From: Fibrobacterota bacterium
Lineage (GTDB): Bacteria > Fibrobacterota > Chitinivibrionia > Chitinivibrionales > Chitinispirillaceae
Direction of reading: 5' to 3'
NCBI GenBank assembly: GCA_023436145.1
Contig: JAEZKP010000030.1
Location: forward strand, 1 to 60,707
Length of the DNA: 60,707 nucleotides
The position numbers were made by a program, and so were the translations under genes. Every line of letters begins with the position of its first letter. Position 1 is the first letter of the stretch. Under the pieces are notes generated by a model. The model saw only the letters and a list, made by a program, of their open reading frames with translations. It ran no database searches and had not been told where the DNA came from. Below, one piece after another: positions 36,480 through 44,673 of the stretch.

Positions 36480-36701
36480 TTAAGATTCTGCTTTGGTTTT
36501 AAGCTCTTTCTGGTACTTGTTACCTTCCATTAATATTAATCGTACCTCAAGGGCTTCCTTTTTCAGCTCCAGTTCTTTTTCCAACAGATAATGGATTTTA
36601 ATCACCAGGTTGATCATATTATTGATGGTTTTACTGATCACCAGAAACAGTATAAAAACCACAAAAAGCGTAATTAGTGCAAGAATTATGTGCCCTGCCA
36701 T
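36480..36701 (-). CDS. Small membrane protein with coiled-coil tail
   Basis: Seventy-three residues: an N-terminal membrane helix (HIILALITLFVVFILFLVI) and a long charged helix likely to form a coiled coil (KIHYLLEKELELKKEALEVRL). ATG with GGGAGG upstream. It opens the gmk transcript, with six bases to the gmk start. I do not recognise the family; a scaffold or membrane tether is plausible but unproven. Confidence 0.7.
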   Translation of the reverse strand: MAGHIILALITLFVVFILFLVISKTINNMINLVIKIHYLLEKELELKKEALEVRLILMEGNKYQKELKTKAES

Positions 36702-36912
36702 AAACCTCCCGATAAATATGACCCATCAGTACAAAGATACATCGCGAACAGGATTAAAAAAATAAAAGGAAGACTGAAAAAGTCTGGGACCTGTTTTTCC
36801 CAGGATTCCCTGCCGGGGCATAAATTTTGATACTTTTTTCCAGGGGAAACCGTATTACTATTATATATAGCTTTAAAGGGAAAAAAGGATTTTGTATAGA
36901 TTTGATTTATCC

Positions 36913-36942
36913 TTGACCGCGATCATGCCGGAGTGCTATTTT
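36913..36942 (+). promoter_or_regulatory. Candidate promoter of rpmE
   Basis: TTGACC and TATTTT separated by 18 bases, about 45 bases before the rpmE ATG. Moderate sigma-70 match in an otherwise empty divergent region. Confidence 0.4.
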
Positions 36943-36985
36943 ATGAAATTCAAAAAAATTGCTATTTTCTAAGAAGGAAAAAATA

Positions 36986-37198
36986 ATGAAAGAAAAGATT
37001 CATCCCAAGTACGAATCAGTAACATTCACCTGCTCATGTGGAAATACCATCGAAACCAAAGCTACCATAGGCAGTCGTCATATCGATATTTGCAGTGAAT
37101 GTCACCCTTTCTATACCGGCAAACAGAAACTTATTGATAGTGCCGGTAGAGTCGATCGGTTCCGCAAACGTTATCAGAAAACGAAACAGGAATCGTAA
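36986..37198 (+). CDS. rpmE: 50S ribosomal protein L31
   Basis: Seventy residues from the ATG at 36986, which has AAGGA nine bases upstream; an in-frame upstream start would add nine unrelated residues. KEKIHPKYESVTFTCSCGN and ICSECHPFYTGKQK are diagnostic. Cysteines CxC and CxxC show the zinc-binding (C+) form of L31, which also acts as a zinc store. It is closed by a strong terminator and precedes the prfA operon, a common bacterial order. Confidence 0.95.
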   Translation: MKEKIHPKYESVTFTCSCGNTIETKATIGSRHIDICSECHPFYTGKQKLIDSAGRVDRFRKRYQKTKQES

Positions 37199-37223
37199 AA
37201 ACCATTTCTGGTTGCAGATTTTC

Positions 37224-37260
37224 GGGACAGAAGTGGCCTTTACCCTTCTGTCCCTTTTTT
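37224..37260 (+). terminator. Intrinsic terminator of rpmE
   Basis: GGGACAGAAG and CTTCTGTCCC form a perfect 10-bp stem with an 11-base loop followed by six Ts. It separates rpmE from the DUF1385-prfA operon. Confidence 0.9.
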
Positions 37261-37482
37261 ATGTTATAAATAAAGCTATCGGTTCAGTTCTAGCTGAAAC
37301 GGACTTATATAAAGAGGATTCGCTGCTGCACACCCGCAATTGATCAGGCCTGATGTCTAAAGACTGCAAACCAGAAAGTCACTGAGAGGCCTGGCTCGAA
37401 CAGATATGCGAATCACCTGAAATTGATCTGGTTCAACCACACGAACTTTCTTGATAAGCGATCTTTAGATAAGGGCATTCTG

Positions 37483-38460
37483 ATGAAAACTACGACATTT
37501 ATGAGCTGGATTTTTCAAGTTCCAGCAAACATGCTTTCTCTTTTGGCAGCCAAGAAAAACACAGTAGGCGGGCAAGCTATCCTGGAAGGTGTAATGATGC
37601 GTGGCAAGGAGAAGGTGTCCTGGGCTGTAAGAAAGAGCTCCGGAGAAATTATCGTTGAGCAGTTTCCATTCTCATCGGTATGCAGAAAGCACAAATTTCT
37701 GGCTAGCCCCATCTTGAGAGGTGCGGTTAATCTTTATGAATCTATGGTCCTGGGATACAAGGCATTATCCCGCTCGGCCGACATCTTGGAAGAAAGTGAA
37801 AAACAAAAACAACCGGAAAACAATTCCAGGTCAAACCAATTAAAAGAGAATTTCTACACAATAATTACTTTAGTGATCTCTCTTCTGTTTGCAATGGGTT
37901 TATTCATGTATGCACCGATGTGGATATTTTCCCATTTTGTACCTAAAGAATCCGCACTTTTGTTTAACACCCTTTCAGGGACTCTCCGGATTGTATTAAT
38001 GCTGGCATACATGGTTTCCATAAGTTTTATGAAAGATATCCGCAGGCTGTTTGAATATCATGGTGCAGAGCATAAAGCCATCTTCACCTTCGAAGATGGG
38101 AAAGAGCTGAATATGGAAAACATGCGCTCCTACTCTACAGTTCATCCCCGTTGCGGTACCAGTTTTCTTCTGCTGGTGGGAATAATCTGTGTTTTTCTCT
38201 TTTCAATTATTGATGCACTGTTTATTCAGTTTATAGGACCATTTCCCAATGTTTTCAGTCGCTTTCTCTTACACATTTTGTTAATTCCACTGGTAGGTGG
38301 AACCTCCTATGAAGTTTTAAAATTCTCCGACCGCTTCCAACATATTGGCATAGTCAGTCTATTGATCAAGCCTGGTTTGTGGCTTCAGAAAATAACCACC
38401 AGAGAACCGGATGATAAACAGATGGAAGTGGCATCACTGGCATTGAGGGCAGTAATATGA
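37483..38460 (+). CDS. DUF1385 family membrane protein
   Basis: A 325-residue inner-membrane protein from the ATG at 37483 (AAGGG upstream). It has the diagnostic GGQAILEGVMMRGKEKVSWAVR near 25-45 and EYHGAEHKAIFTFEDG, plus HPRCGTSF; several membrane helices are seen in the middle and near the C-terminus. The family is typically found between rpmE and prfA, as here, but its function is unknown. Its stop overlaps the prfA start by four bases. Confidence 0.9.
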   Translation: MKTTTFMSWIFQVPANMLSLLAAKKNTVGGQAILEGVMMRGKEKVSWAVRKSSGEIIVEQFPFSSVCRKHKFLASPILRGAVNLYESMVLGYKALSRSADILEESEKQKQPENNSRSNQLKENFYTIITLVISLLFAMGLFMYAPMWIFSHFVPKESALLFNTLSGTLRIVLMLAYMVSISFMKDIRRLFEYHGAEHKAIFTFEDGKELNMENMRSYSTVHPRCGTSFLLLVGIICVFLFSIIDALFIQFIGPFPNVFSRFLLHILLIPLVGGTSYEVLKFSDRFQHIGIVSLLIKPGLWLQKITTREPDDKQMEVASLALRAVI

Positions 38461-39533
38461 TAATGCAGGATAAAGTTGATGCAGTGTTTAGACGGCATAA
38501 AGAACTGGAGCAAATGCTGGCATCCTCTGAAGTGGCCTCTGATCCATCAAAAATGGAAAAAATCGGAAGAGAGTATAATAATATTCATAAGAATATTCCG
38601 GTTTTTAAAAAATATATGGAAACTGTACAATCTATTCAGGATGCCTCAGAGCTGTTACGTAATGAGTCAGATCCGGAACTGCTGGAACTTGCCCAGGAGG
38701 AGATGCGTGCAAATGAGAATCTGCTTCCTGAGCTGGAACAACAGGTTAAACGACTTCTGGTTCCCCGGGATCCCAAAGATCTTAAAAATGCCATAATAGA
38801 AATACGGGCAGGAACGGGAGGAACCGAAGCAGGTATTTTCGGTGCTGATTTATATCGTATGTACACTCATTTTATAGAGCAGAAAAACTGGAGTTACGAG
38901 ATTCTAGGTTCAAGTTATGGAGATCTGGGTGCCATAAAGGAGATCATTTTACTGGTAAAGGGTGAAAATGCCTATGGTACATTAAAATATGAATCTGGAG
39001 TGCATCGTGTACAGAGAGTGCCTCAGACTGAAGCTCAGGGCAGGATACACACTTCGGCTGCATCGGTGGCCGTTTTTCCGGAAGCGGATGAATTTGAAAT
39101 CGATATTAACCCTAATGAGTTAAGAATCGATCTTTACTGCTCAAGCGGTCCGGGCGGACAATCTGTAAACACCACTTATTCTGCGGTGCGTATTGTACAT
39201 ATACCCACAGGGATTACAGTGACCTGTCAGGATGAAAAATCGCAGCACAAAAATAAAGCTAAAGCACTCAAAGTTCTTCAGACCCGACTTTACGAACAAA
39301 AGCTGGCAGAAATCGAAGCAGAAGAATCTGCAGCCAGAAAGAATATGGTCAGCACCGGGGATCGTAGTGCAAAAATTCGTACCTATAACTTCCCGCAGAA
39401 CCGTGTCACTGATCATCGGATAAATCTTACCCTTTACAGTCTGGATAAAGTTATTGACGGTGACCTCCAGGAACTCATAGATTCACTGGCAGTAGCTGAC
39501 CTCAATGAGCGAATTCAGCAATCCGGCTTATAA
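38457..39533 (+). CDS. prfA: Peptide chain release factor 1
   Basis: A 358-residue class I release factor. The catalytic GGQ lies in SGPGGQSVNT near 231-233. The codon-recognition tripeptide is RVPQTEAQGR (the PxT form typical of RF1, which reads UAA and UAG), unlike the SPF of RF2. The start ATG overlaps the DUF1385 stop, so translation is coupled; an ATG two codons later is also possible. The methylase that modifies the GGQ glutamine, PrmC, is encoded next. Confidence 0.97.
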   Translation: MIMQDKVDAVFRRHKELEQMLASSEVASDPSKMEKIGREYNNIHKNIPVFKKYMETVQSIQDASELLRNESDPELLELAQEEMRANENLLPELEQQVKRLLVPRDPKDLKNAIIEIRAGTGGTEAGIFGADLYRMYTHFIEQKNWSYEILGSSYGDLGAIKEIILLVKGENAYGTLKYESGVHRVQRVPQTEAQGRIHTSAASVAVFPEADEFEIDINPNELRIDLYCSSGPGGQSVNTTYSAVRIVHIPTGITVTCQDEKSQHKNKAKALKVLQTRLYEQKLAEIEAEESAARKNMVSTGDRSAKIRTYNFPQNRVTDHRINLTLYSLDKVIDGDLQELIDSLAVADLNERIQQSGL

Positions 39534-39591
39534 TGCCGGATGCTTAAGAGCATCTGCGTTTTAAAACCAACCCTGCTCAAAAGAGAAGATT

Positions 39592-40434
39592 ATGACTATA
39601 CGTGAAGCACTCTTTTTCCTTAGAAAAGAACTCTCCACTACTCTGGGCAGTTTTGCACAACCACAATCAGAAGAAATACTGCAATTCATTTTAAACTGTA
39701 CCCGTTCAGAATTGTTCCTTTCATCAGATCGTAACCTCAGCCAGTTTCAAAAAAATCAGTTAACTGACATTTTAAAACGCCGCCTTAAAGGAGAACCTCT
39801 TGCCTATATATTGGGGAAAACCTTTTTTTATTCCAGAGAGTTTTCAGTTTCCAGAAATACACTTATCCCCAGACCTGATACCGAAATTCTGGTAGAGAAG
39901 GTGCTTTTGAATGAAAAACAAAACATAGCCTGTTTTGTGGATATAGGGATAGGGTCAGGAATCATTTCATCAATTCTGACAGAGGAGAGACCTCAGTGGA
40001 GAGCATTGGGTATCGATATCTCCTTAGAAACACTGAAAGTGGCCAAAAAGAATATAACCACACCAGTTTTACTGCTCTGCTCTGATCTTTTTTCTGCCTT
40101 AAAGTCTTCAGTACTTTTCGACTTTATTGTGAGCAATCCACCATATATCTCCTTGGATGAGATGAATGTACTGGATCCGGAAGTAAAAGATTTCGAGCCA
40201 CACCTGGCACTCTATGGAGGAAAGGATGGTCTGGATTTTTATCGCAAACTATCCACAGATGGCAAAGAAGTGCTCAGGGAACATGGTAGGATATACTGTG
40301 AAATAGGATATAATCAACAGGATTCAGTAAAAGACATATTCAGCCGTGCAGGATGGAAAGAGATCAGTATAACAAAAGACCTCTCCGGCCATCCCCGGGT
40401 GCTACGTGCGGTTAGTGGAGAAAGAGTACTATGA
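39592..40434 (+). CDS. prmC: Release factor glutamine methyltransferase
   Basis: A 280-residue N5-glutamine methyltransferase. The N-terminal helical domain (1-80) binds the release factor; PRPDTEILVEKV marks the linker; the SAM site is DIGIGSGIISS near 118-128, and the catalytic NPPY is in VSNPPYISL near 182-185. It methylates the GGQ glutamine of RF1 and RF2. It sits 58 bases downstream of prfA and its stop overlaps lpxK by four bases. Confidence 0.96.
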   Translation: MTIREALFFLRKELSTTLGSFAQPQSEEILQFILNCTRSELFLSSDRNLSQFQKNQLTDILKRRLKGEPLAYILGKTFFYSREFSVSRNTLIPRPDTEILVEKVLLNEKQNIACFVDIGIGSGIISSILTEERPQWRALGIDISLETLKVAKKNITTPVLLLCSDLFSALKSSVLFDFIVSNPPYISLDEMNVLDPEVKDFEPHLALYGGKDGLDFYRKLSTDGKEVLREHGRIYCEIGYNQQDSVKDIFSRAGWKEISITKDLSGHPRVLRAVSGERVL

Positions 40435-41492
40435 GTCCGCAATTGCAGAGCCCGTTACCACAATGGCTCGGAAGCAGCCTCACTGTAAGATTTCTCTCCA
40501 AAATCTATGGTTCAATAATAAAAAGACGAAATTTAAACTTTGACAGAAACCCATCACTTTCCTACAAATCCCGATTTCCGGTTATTAGTGTGGGAGGGAT
40601 CAGAGCGGGCGGTACCGGAAAGACTCCACTCACAATGCATATAGCCCAACAACTTGTCTCTCAACAACTCAACGTTGCTTTCCTTTCAAGAGGATACCGG
40701 AGGAGGTCTAAGGAAGATCAAATCGTTCTTCCCTATGAAAAAGCGAACTGGGAGTTGATTGGTGATGAACCCGCCATGTTGCATGGCAATATTCCACAAT
40801 CTTTTCTGGCTGTAAGTTCCTCCAGAACCAGAAGTGCGCAGAGATTGGAACAGTTGGCCCCACCCAATACGGTTTTACTGCTGGATGATGGGTTTCAACA
40901 TCGCAATTTAAAAAGAGACCTGGATATTGTCTGTTTGAATGAGACCATTCTATCCGAAACACTTTTACCAGCAGGCTATCTTCGGGAGCCTCTGGAATCC
41001 CTAAACCGGGCACAGGCTCTGGTGCTCACAGGATCTAAAGAACGTCTTTCTGCATTGCAGGAAGTTGCATCAGTTATAAAAACAAGGTTTCCAGGTATTG
41101 AAGTTTTTGTGGCAGTTCAAATTGTGGATTGCTGGGTGAACGCATCTACCGGACAGGAGCAATTGGAACCCCCATTAAAAGAGCCGGTGGCGTTTTGTGG
41201 GATTGCCCGTCCCCATCGTTTTTTCCAGCTGCTTGATTCTCAGGGGGTCCATCCGGTGAAAAAGATGGTCTTCCCTGATCATCATCGGTTCTCTCGATAT
41301 GATATTGAATCAATCCACAAATTATATTCTCATGGTTTAGTAACAACTGAAAAAGATGCATTTCGCTTAAGGAATAATAATTTTGTACCTGAGCAGAAAT
41401 TGTGGTATCTTAAGATAAAAATTCAGTTTGAGTCCGAAAGCCTATTAAACCGTTTTAATATACTGATCAGCAATGTCGCGCTTAATAATTAA
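40431..41492 (+). CDS. lpxK: Tetraacyldisaccharide 4'-kinase
   Basis: A 353-residue inner-membrane-associated kinase that phosphorylates the lipid A disaccharide. SVGGIRAGGTGKTPLTMHIA near 50-70 is the modified P-loop; VLLLDDGFQHRNLKRDLDIV carries the catalytic aspartate. VFCGIARPHRFF and FPDHHRFS follow, and VTTEKDAFRL closes the fold. It shows that the organism makes lipopolysaccharide and so has an outer membrane. Other lpx genes are not in the window. Confidence 0.95.
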   Translation: MSPQLQSPLPQWLGSSLTVRFLSKIYGSIIKRRNLNFDRNPSLSYKSRFPVISVGGIRAGGTGKTPLTMHIAQQLVSQQLNVAFLSRGYRRRSKEDQIVLPYEKANWELIGDEPAMLHGNIPQSFLAVSSSRTRSAQRLEQLAPPNTVLLLDDGFQHRNLKRDLDIVCLNETILSETLLPAGYLREPLESLNRAQALVLTGSKERLSALQEVASVIKTRFPGIEVFVAVQIVDCWVNASTGQEQLEPPLKEPVAFCGIARPHRFFQLLDSQGVHPVKKMVFPDHHRFSRYDIESIHKLYSHGLVTTEKDAFRLRNNNFVPEQKLWYLKIKIQFESESLLNRFNILISNVALNN

Positions 41493-41508
41493 AAAGGAGG
41501 AGCTCTTC

Positions 41509-41910
41509 ATGAGATTGGTAAAATTTTCAGTAGTCCTGGCACTGCTCTCAACTATGGTTCTTTTTTCCTCAGGGATGGCCCAGGAACAGAAAAAAGAAAA
41601 CACAAAGTACTTTGAAGTAAAAACCCCGATAGCCAATGTATACAAAGCGTTGGATCCCAAGTCAGAAATCATCAAACAGGTTATGGTTGGTGAACGTCTG
41701 GAAATTATAGGGGAAGGAACATCATGGCATAATGTGCTAGTCGATTCAAAAAGCGGTTGGATAGAAAACCAGGCAGGAAAAATTGTACATGGGAAAAAAG
41801 GTTTTCCTGTTTTCAGCTTTCTTTTTCTGCTGATAATAATCGGCGGAACCGGGGCATTTGTATATTTAAGAATAACCAATGTTAAAGCGACAGAAGTCGA
41901 AGAAGCATAA
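41509..41910 (+). CDS. SH3b-domain membrane protein
   Basis: A 133-residue exported protein from the ATG at 41509 (AAGGAGGAG upstream). Signal MRLVKFSVVLALLSTMVLF ... GMAQ; then one bacterial SH3-like domain (about 35-95; IANVYKALDPKSEIIKQVMVGERLEIIGEG, SGWIENQAG); and a C-terminal helix (FLFLLIIIGGTGAFVYL). SH3b modules often bind peptidoglycan or peptides. It precedes a larger protein with two such modules and looks like its shortened relative. Confidence 0.8.
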   Translation: MRLVKFSVVLALLSTMVLFSSGMAQEQKKENTKYFEVKTPIANVYKALDPKSEIIKQVMVGERLEIIGEGTSWHNVLVDSKSGWIENQAGKIVHGKKGFPVFSFLFLLIIIGGTGAFVYLRITNVKATEVEEA

Positions 41911-41925
41911 GCGATTTATTTGACT

Positions 41926-43581
41926 ATGAAATTGAGCTGCTGGCGGATCACTGCATCTTTTCTGCTTATTTTTTCTTTCGCATTTGCTCAGGAGCAGCAG
42001 GTTGAGATCAGTGATTTCTTTGCAAAAGTTTATCTGGCACCAACCACCAGTTCCAGATTTATCGGACTGGCTCAGAAAGGTGAAACCTATACTGTATTAG
42101 AAACCAGAGAATCCTGGCTGCGGATACGATTCAAAAACGCAGTAGGCTGGGTTCAACAGTCACAGGTACAGAAACCCGGAACTCAGGCCGCATCAGTTCA
42201 ATCTGGTGCGGCTGAGTCAACCGTTCAGGCCAATGATACCCAATTCAGCAACCCGCCAGTTGCTGCAGTTACTGACACGCAAAACGCAACCGCTCCGGAA
42301 GTAGCCTCCAGAACTGAGCAGAAACCGATAGTTGCAACCAGCGCCCAGAAACCGCAAAGTTCTTCAGCTACAAAATCTTCCTCAAAACCGGAAAAAACAG
42401 AAACCGAAACATCTGCCCCTAATAGGGAGCCCAAACGCAGAAACTGGTTCAGTCAACAGAATTTCCTGAACAATCTTCCAACCAACCAGCAGATTGAGGA
42501 TCTGGATATCAAATATTTTCAGGTAACTTTTGGTCCATCCAGAGTTCTACTTTATTTAAATCCCGATGCCCCTATTCTTGGGATGGCAAAAAAAGGAGAG
42601 GTCCTGCCTCTGGTAGGAGAGGGGGACTCCTGGTGTAAGGTGGCGTATGCCGATACAGTTGGATGGATTGAGAGAAAAAATGGAAAAATCATCGATGCTC
42701 CAAAGTCTATGCTGGCTACTGACTTTATGTTTTTCGGGGCAATACTTCTTATATTAGGTATTCTGATCTCACTACTACTGGTAATTCTTTCTATACTGAG
42801 AAAAAAACGAAACTCAAGACTAAAAGAAACTGCTGCTATTCAAAAAAATGTGCTTATAATTGCAAAAACAAATAAGACAATTCAATACACACTCACTGAT
42901 ACCACAACTACTTTAGAGCGCTGCTTTGCTGAAATCGGCTTCGATATTTCAGTTGCAAAGGACCCGGCATCTATAAGAAGCGTTATTGAAAACAAGAAAA
43001 TCGACATTCTACTGATTGACTGGAGATTTGAACGTAATATCTTTTCTTTTACAGAACGCCTCTTCAGTGCGGTCCCAAATGCAAATAGCATTTTATGCAT
43101 CGTTTATAACACTTCTGATCCTTCTGTTATGCGGCCGGGAAGGGTGCTTTCAAATACAGCATTTCTTGGGCAGAACTTCTCAGACAGGGACATTTTTAAA
43201 CTGGTTACTCCATTGATAATTTCTGAAAGTTCAAAGAACGTTCAAAAAAGCATGCAATCATCTGCCCTGCAAGGCAATATTGCCGATGGTAATCTACTGG
43301 AAGTATTGCAATTCATTGAAATTGGAAGTAAAACCGGTTGTCTGCTTATCGAAACTGACCGTCCTTTCGGTCTTATCTATTTTCTGAATGGTCGGATTAT
43401 CTATGCCGCAACTGCTCAGGAAATAACCGGAAAAGATGCAGTTTTTATGATCTTAAATCTAAAGGATGGCAATTTCAGGTTTATCCTCAATCGCAGGCCT
43501 AAATCCAGCAATGTAAATCTTTCGACACTGGAAATTCTGATGGAATGGACCAAGGCTGTAGATGAAGCTAATGGGCATTGA
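41926..43581 (+). CDS. Transmembrane protein: two SH3b, receiver-like and DUF4388 (PATAN) domains
   Basis: A 551-residue protein from the ATG at 41926. After a signal (SCWRITASFLLIFSFAFA) there is an SH3b domain (about 25-80), a Pro/Ser/Thr-rich linker, a second SH3b (about 190-250), a membrane helix (MFFGAILLILGILISLLLVIL, about 265-287), a receiver-like domain whose presumed acceptor aspartate is in ILLIDWRF, and a C-terminal DUF4388 domain (LQGNIADGNLLEVLQFIEIGSKTGCLLIE). Outside sensing coupled to a cytoplasmic PATAN module is suggested. The domain order is unfamiliar to me. Its end overlaps ruvX by 20 bases. Confidence 0.78.
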   Translation: MKLSCWRITASFLLIFSFAFAQEQQVEISDFFAKVYLAPTTSSRFIGLAQKGETYTVLETRESWLRIRFKNAVGWVQQSQVQKPGTQAASVQSGAAESTVQANDTQFSNPPVAAVTDTQNATAPEVASRTEQKPIVATSAQKPQSSSATKSSSKPEKTETETSAPNREPKRRNWFSQQNFLNNLPTNQQIEDLDIKYFQVTFGPSRVLLYLNPDAPILGMAKKGEVLPLVGEGDSWCKVAYADTVGWIERKNGKIIDAPKSMLATDFMFFGAILLILGILISLLLVILSILRKKRNSRLKETAAIQKNVLIIAKTNKTIQYTLTDTTTTLERCFAEIGFDISVAKDPASIRSVIENKKIDILLIDWRFERNIFSFTERLFSAVPNANSILCIVYNTSDPSVMRPGRVLSNTAFLGQNFSDRDIFKLVTPLIISESSKNVQKSMQSSALQGNIADGNLLEVLQFIEIGSKTGCLLIETDRPFGLIYFLNGRIIYAATAQEITGKDAVFMILNLKDGNFRFILNRRPKSSNVNLSTLEILMEWTKAVDEANGH

Positions 43582-43981
43582 TTATGGGCTTAGGCGTGTA
43601 GGAGTCGCGGTTACCGATGAACATGGATTGGCCATCAGAGGACTCGCCACCATCGACCGCAATAAGAACCCGGATCTGATCTCTTCTATACTCTCCCTTA
43701 TTAACCAGGAAAAACCGGAATTACTGGTAGTCGGACTTCCCCTTGACTTCAATGATGCAGAAACTGTAATGTCTAAAGAGATTCGATCTTTTGCAGAAAA
43801 ACTACAGATCAGTTCAGGACTACCGGTCAATTTTGTTGATGAGAGTTACTCCTCTAAAAAAGCGGCAGAACTGATGAGATTCCGAAAAAAAAAGATGCGA
43901 AAAGACAAAGCAGCTATTGACCGGCTGGCTGCCTGTCTGATACTCCAATCGTATCGTGAGGATCAGGGGTGGGAATATTAA
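43562..43981 (+). CDS. ruvX: Putative pre-16S rRNA nuclease / YqgF resolvase
   Basis: A 139-residue YqgF-family RNase H-like protein: MGIDYGLRRVGVAVTDE gives the first aspartate, PELLVVGLPLDFND the second strand, and FVDESYSSKKAAELM the glutamate region; KDKAAIDRLAACLILQSY is the usual end. The family trims 16S rRNA precursors in some bacteria. ATG at 43562, or three codons later. It overlaps both neighbours, so the genes are translationally linked. Confidence 0.93.
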   Translation: MKLMGIDYGLRRVGVAVTDEHGLAIRGLATIDRNKNPDLISSILSLINQEKPELLVVGLPLDFNDAETVMSKEIRSFAEKLQISSGLPVNFVDESYSSKKAAELMRFRKKKMRKDKAAIDRLAACLILQSYREDQGWEY

Positions 43982-44673
43982 AATCATATGTTTTCCGGTT
44001 AATCGCTGTAACTGCTATTCTCCTTTTCCAATTTTGCACCACTACTGTTGCCCCATCCTCCATTTTGCCCAAGCCTGAGATTGAGACTGTACGATTAAAT
44101 ATTTCACCCAAATTCCAGGAATCAATCCATATACACTGGTCGATGCCACAACAGAGCCATTCTGAAATTGATTCCTATACTCTGCTGAGAATGTTTGATG
44201 CAGATACCTTTTTTAGTGTACTCTCAGAAAACATACCTGCCGACACTTTTAATTTTCATGACAACCTGGACCCTGTTTTGTTCCCGGTTTCCAGTGCAGA
44301 AAGAAATCCTGTTTACTACCGGATTTTTGCCATAGATCAATCAGGCCGTTGTGGTGACACATCAGAACCATGCACTCTGTATCTGGTCCAGCAGCCAACT
44401 TTTTTGAGCTTCGATACTCTCACCGGTTGCCTGAGCTGGTCTTCCAATGTTAATTTCGGCGGGGTGCTTTCCTATTGTAAAATATGGAAAGACTCAATGG
44501 CTCAGAGCATAACAGGACTGGAAATACCACGTTACCCTCAGACAGATAAACCGGCTGTTTTTACGACCTGTTTTCCGGCAGGCACCATAAATGGTGGACG
44601 CTGGTTTTTTGCCTTATTCATCAGAAGCTCAGAGCACTATTCCTTAAGAATCGGGTACTTCGATGTTCCATAA
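43969..44673 (+). CDS. Lipoprotein of unknown function
   Basis: A 234-residue protein with a lipoprotein signal (FRLIAVTAILLFQFC). The remainder is beta-rich; IHIHWSMPQQ ... IDSYTLLRMF and PVYYRIFAIDQSG resemble fibronectin type III strands. GTG start inside the ruvX end; its stop region overlaps the next gene by 11 bases. Being translationally linked to the C25 protease gene, it may be a partner or membrane anchor for that enzyme. Family not recognised. Confidence 0.7.
   Translation: MGILKSYVFRLIAVTAILLFQFCTTTVAPSSILPKPEIETVRLNISPKFQESIHIHWSMPQQSHSEIDSYTLLRMFDADTFFSVLSENIPADTFNFHDNLDPVLFPVSSAERNPVYYRIFAIDQSGRCGDTSEPCTLYLVQQPTFLSFDTLTGCLSWSSNVNFGGVLSYCKIWKDSMAQSITGLEIPRYPQTDKPAVFTTCFPAGTINGGRWFFALFIRSSEHYSLRIGYFDVP

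Noticed and set aside
37330..37420. tRNA-like GGCTCGAAC segment
   Set aside because: The arms do not fold into a cloverleaf and the acceptor stem is missing.
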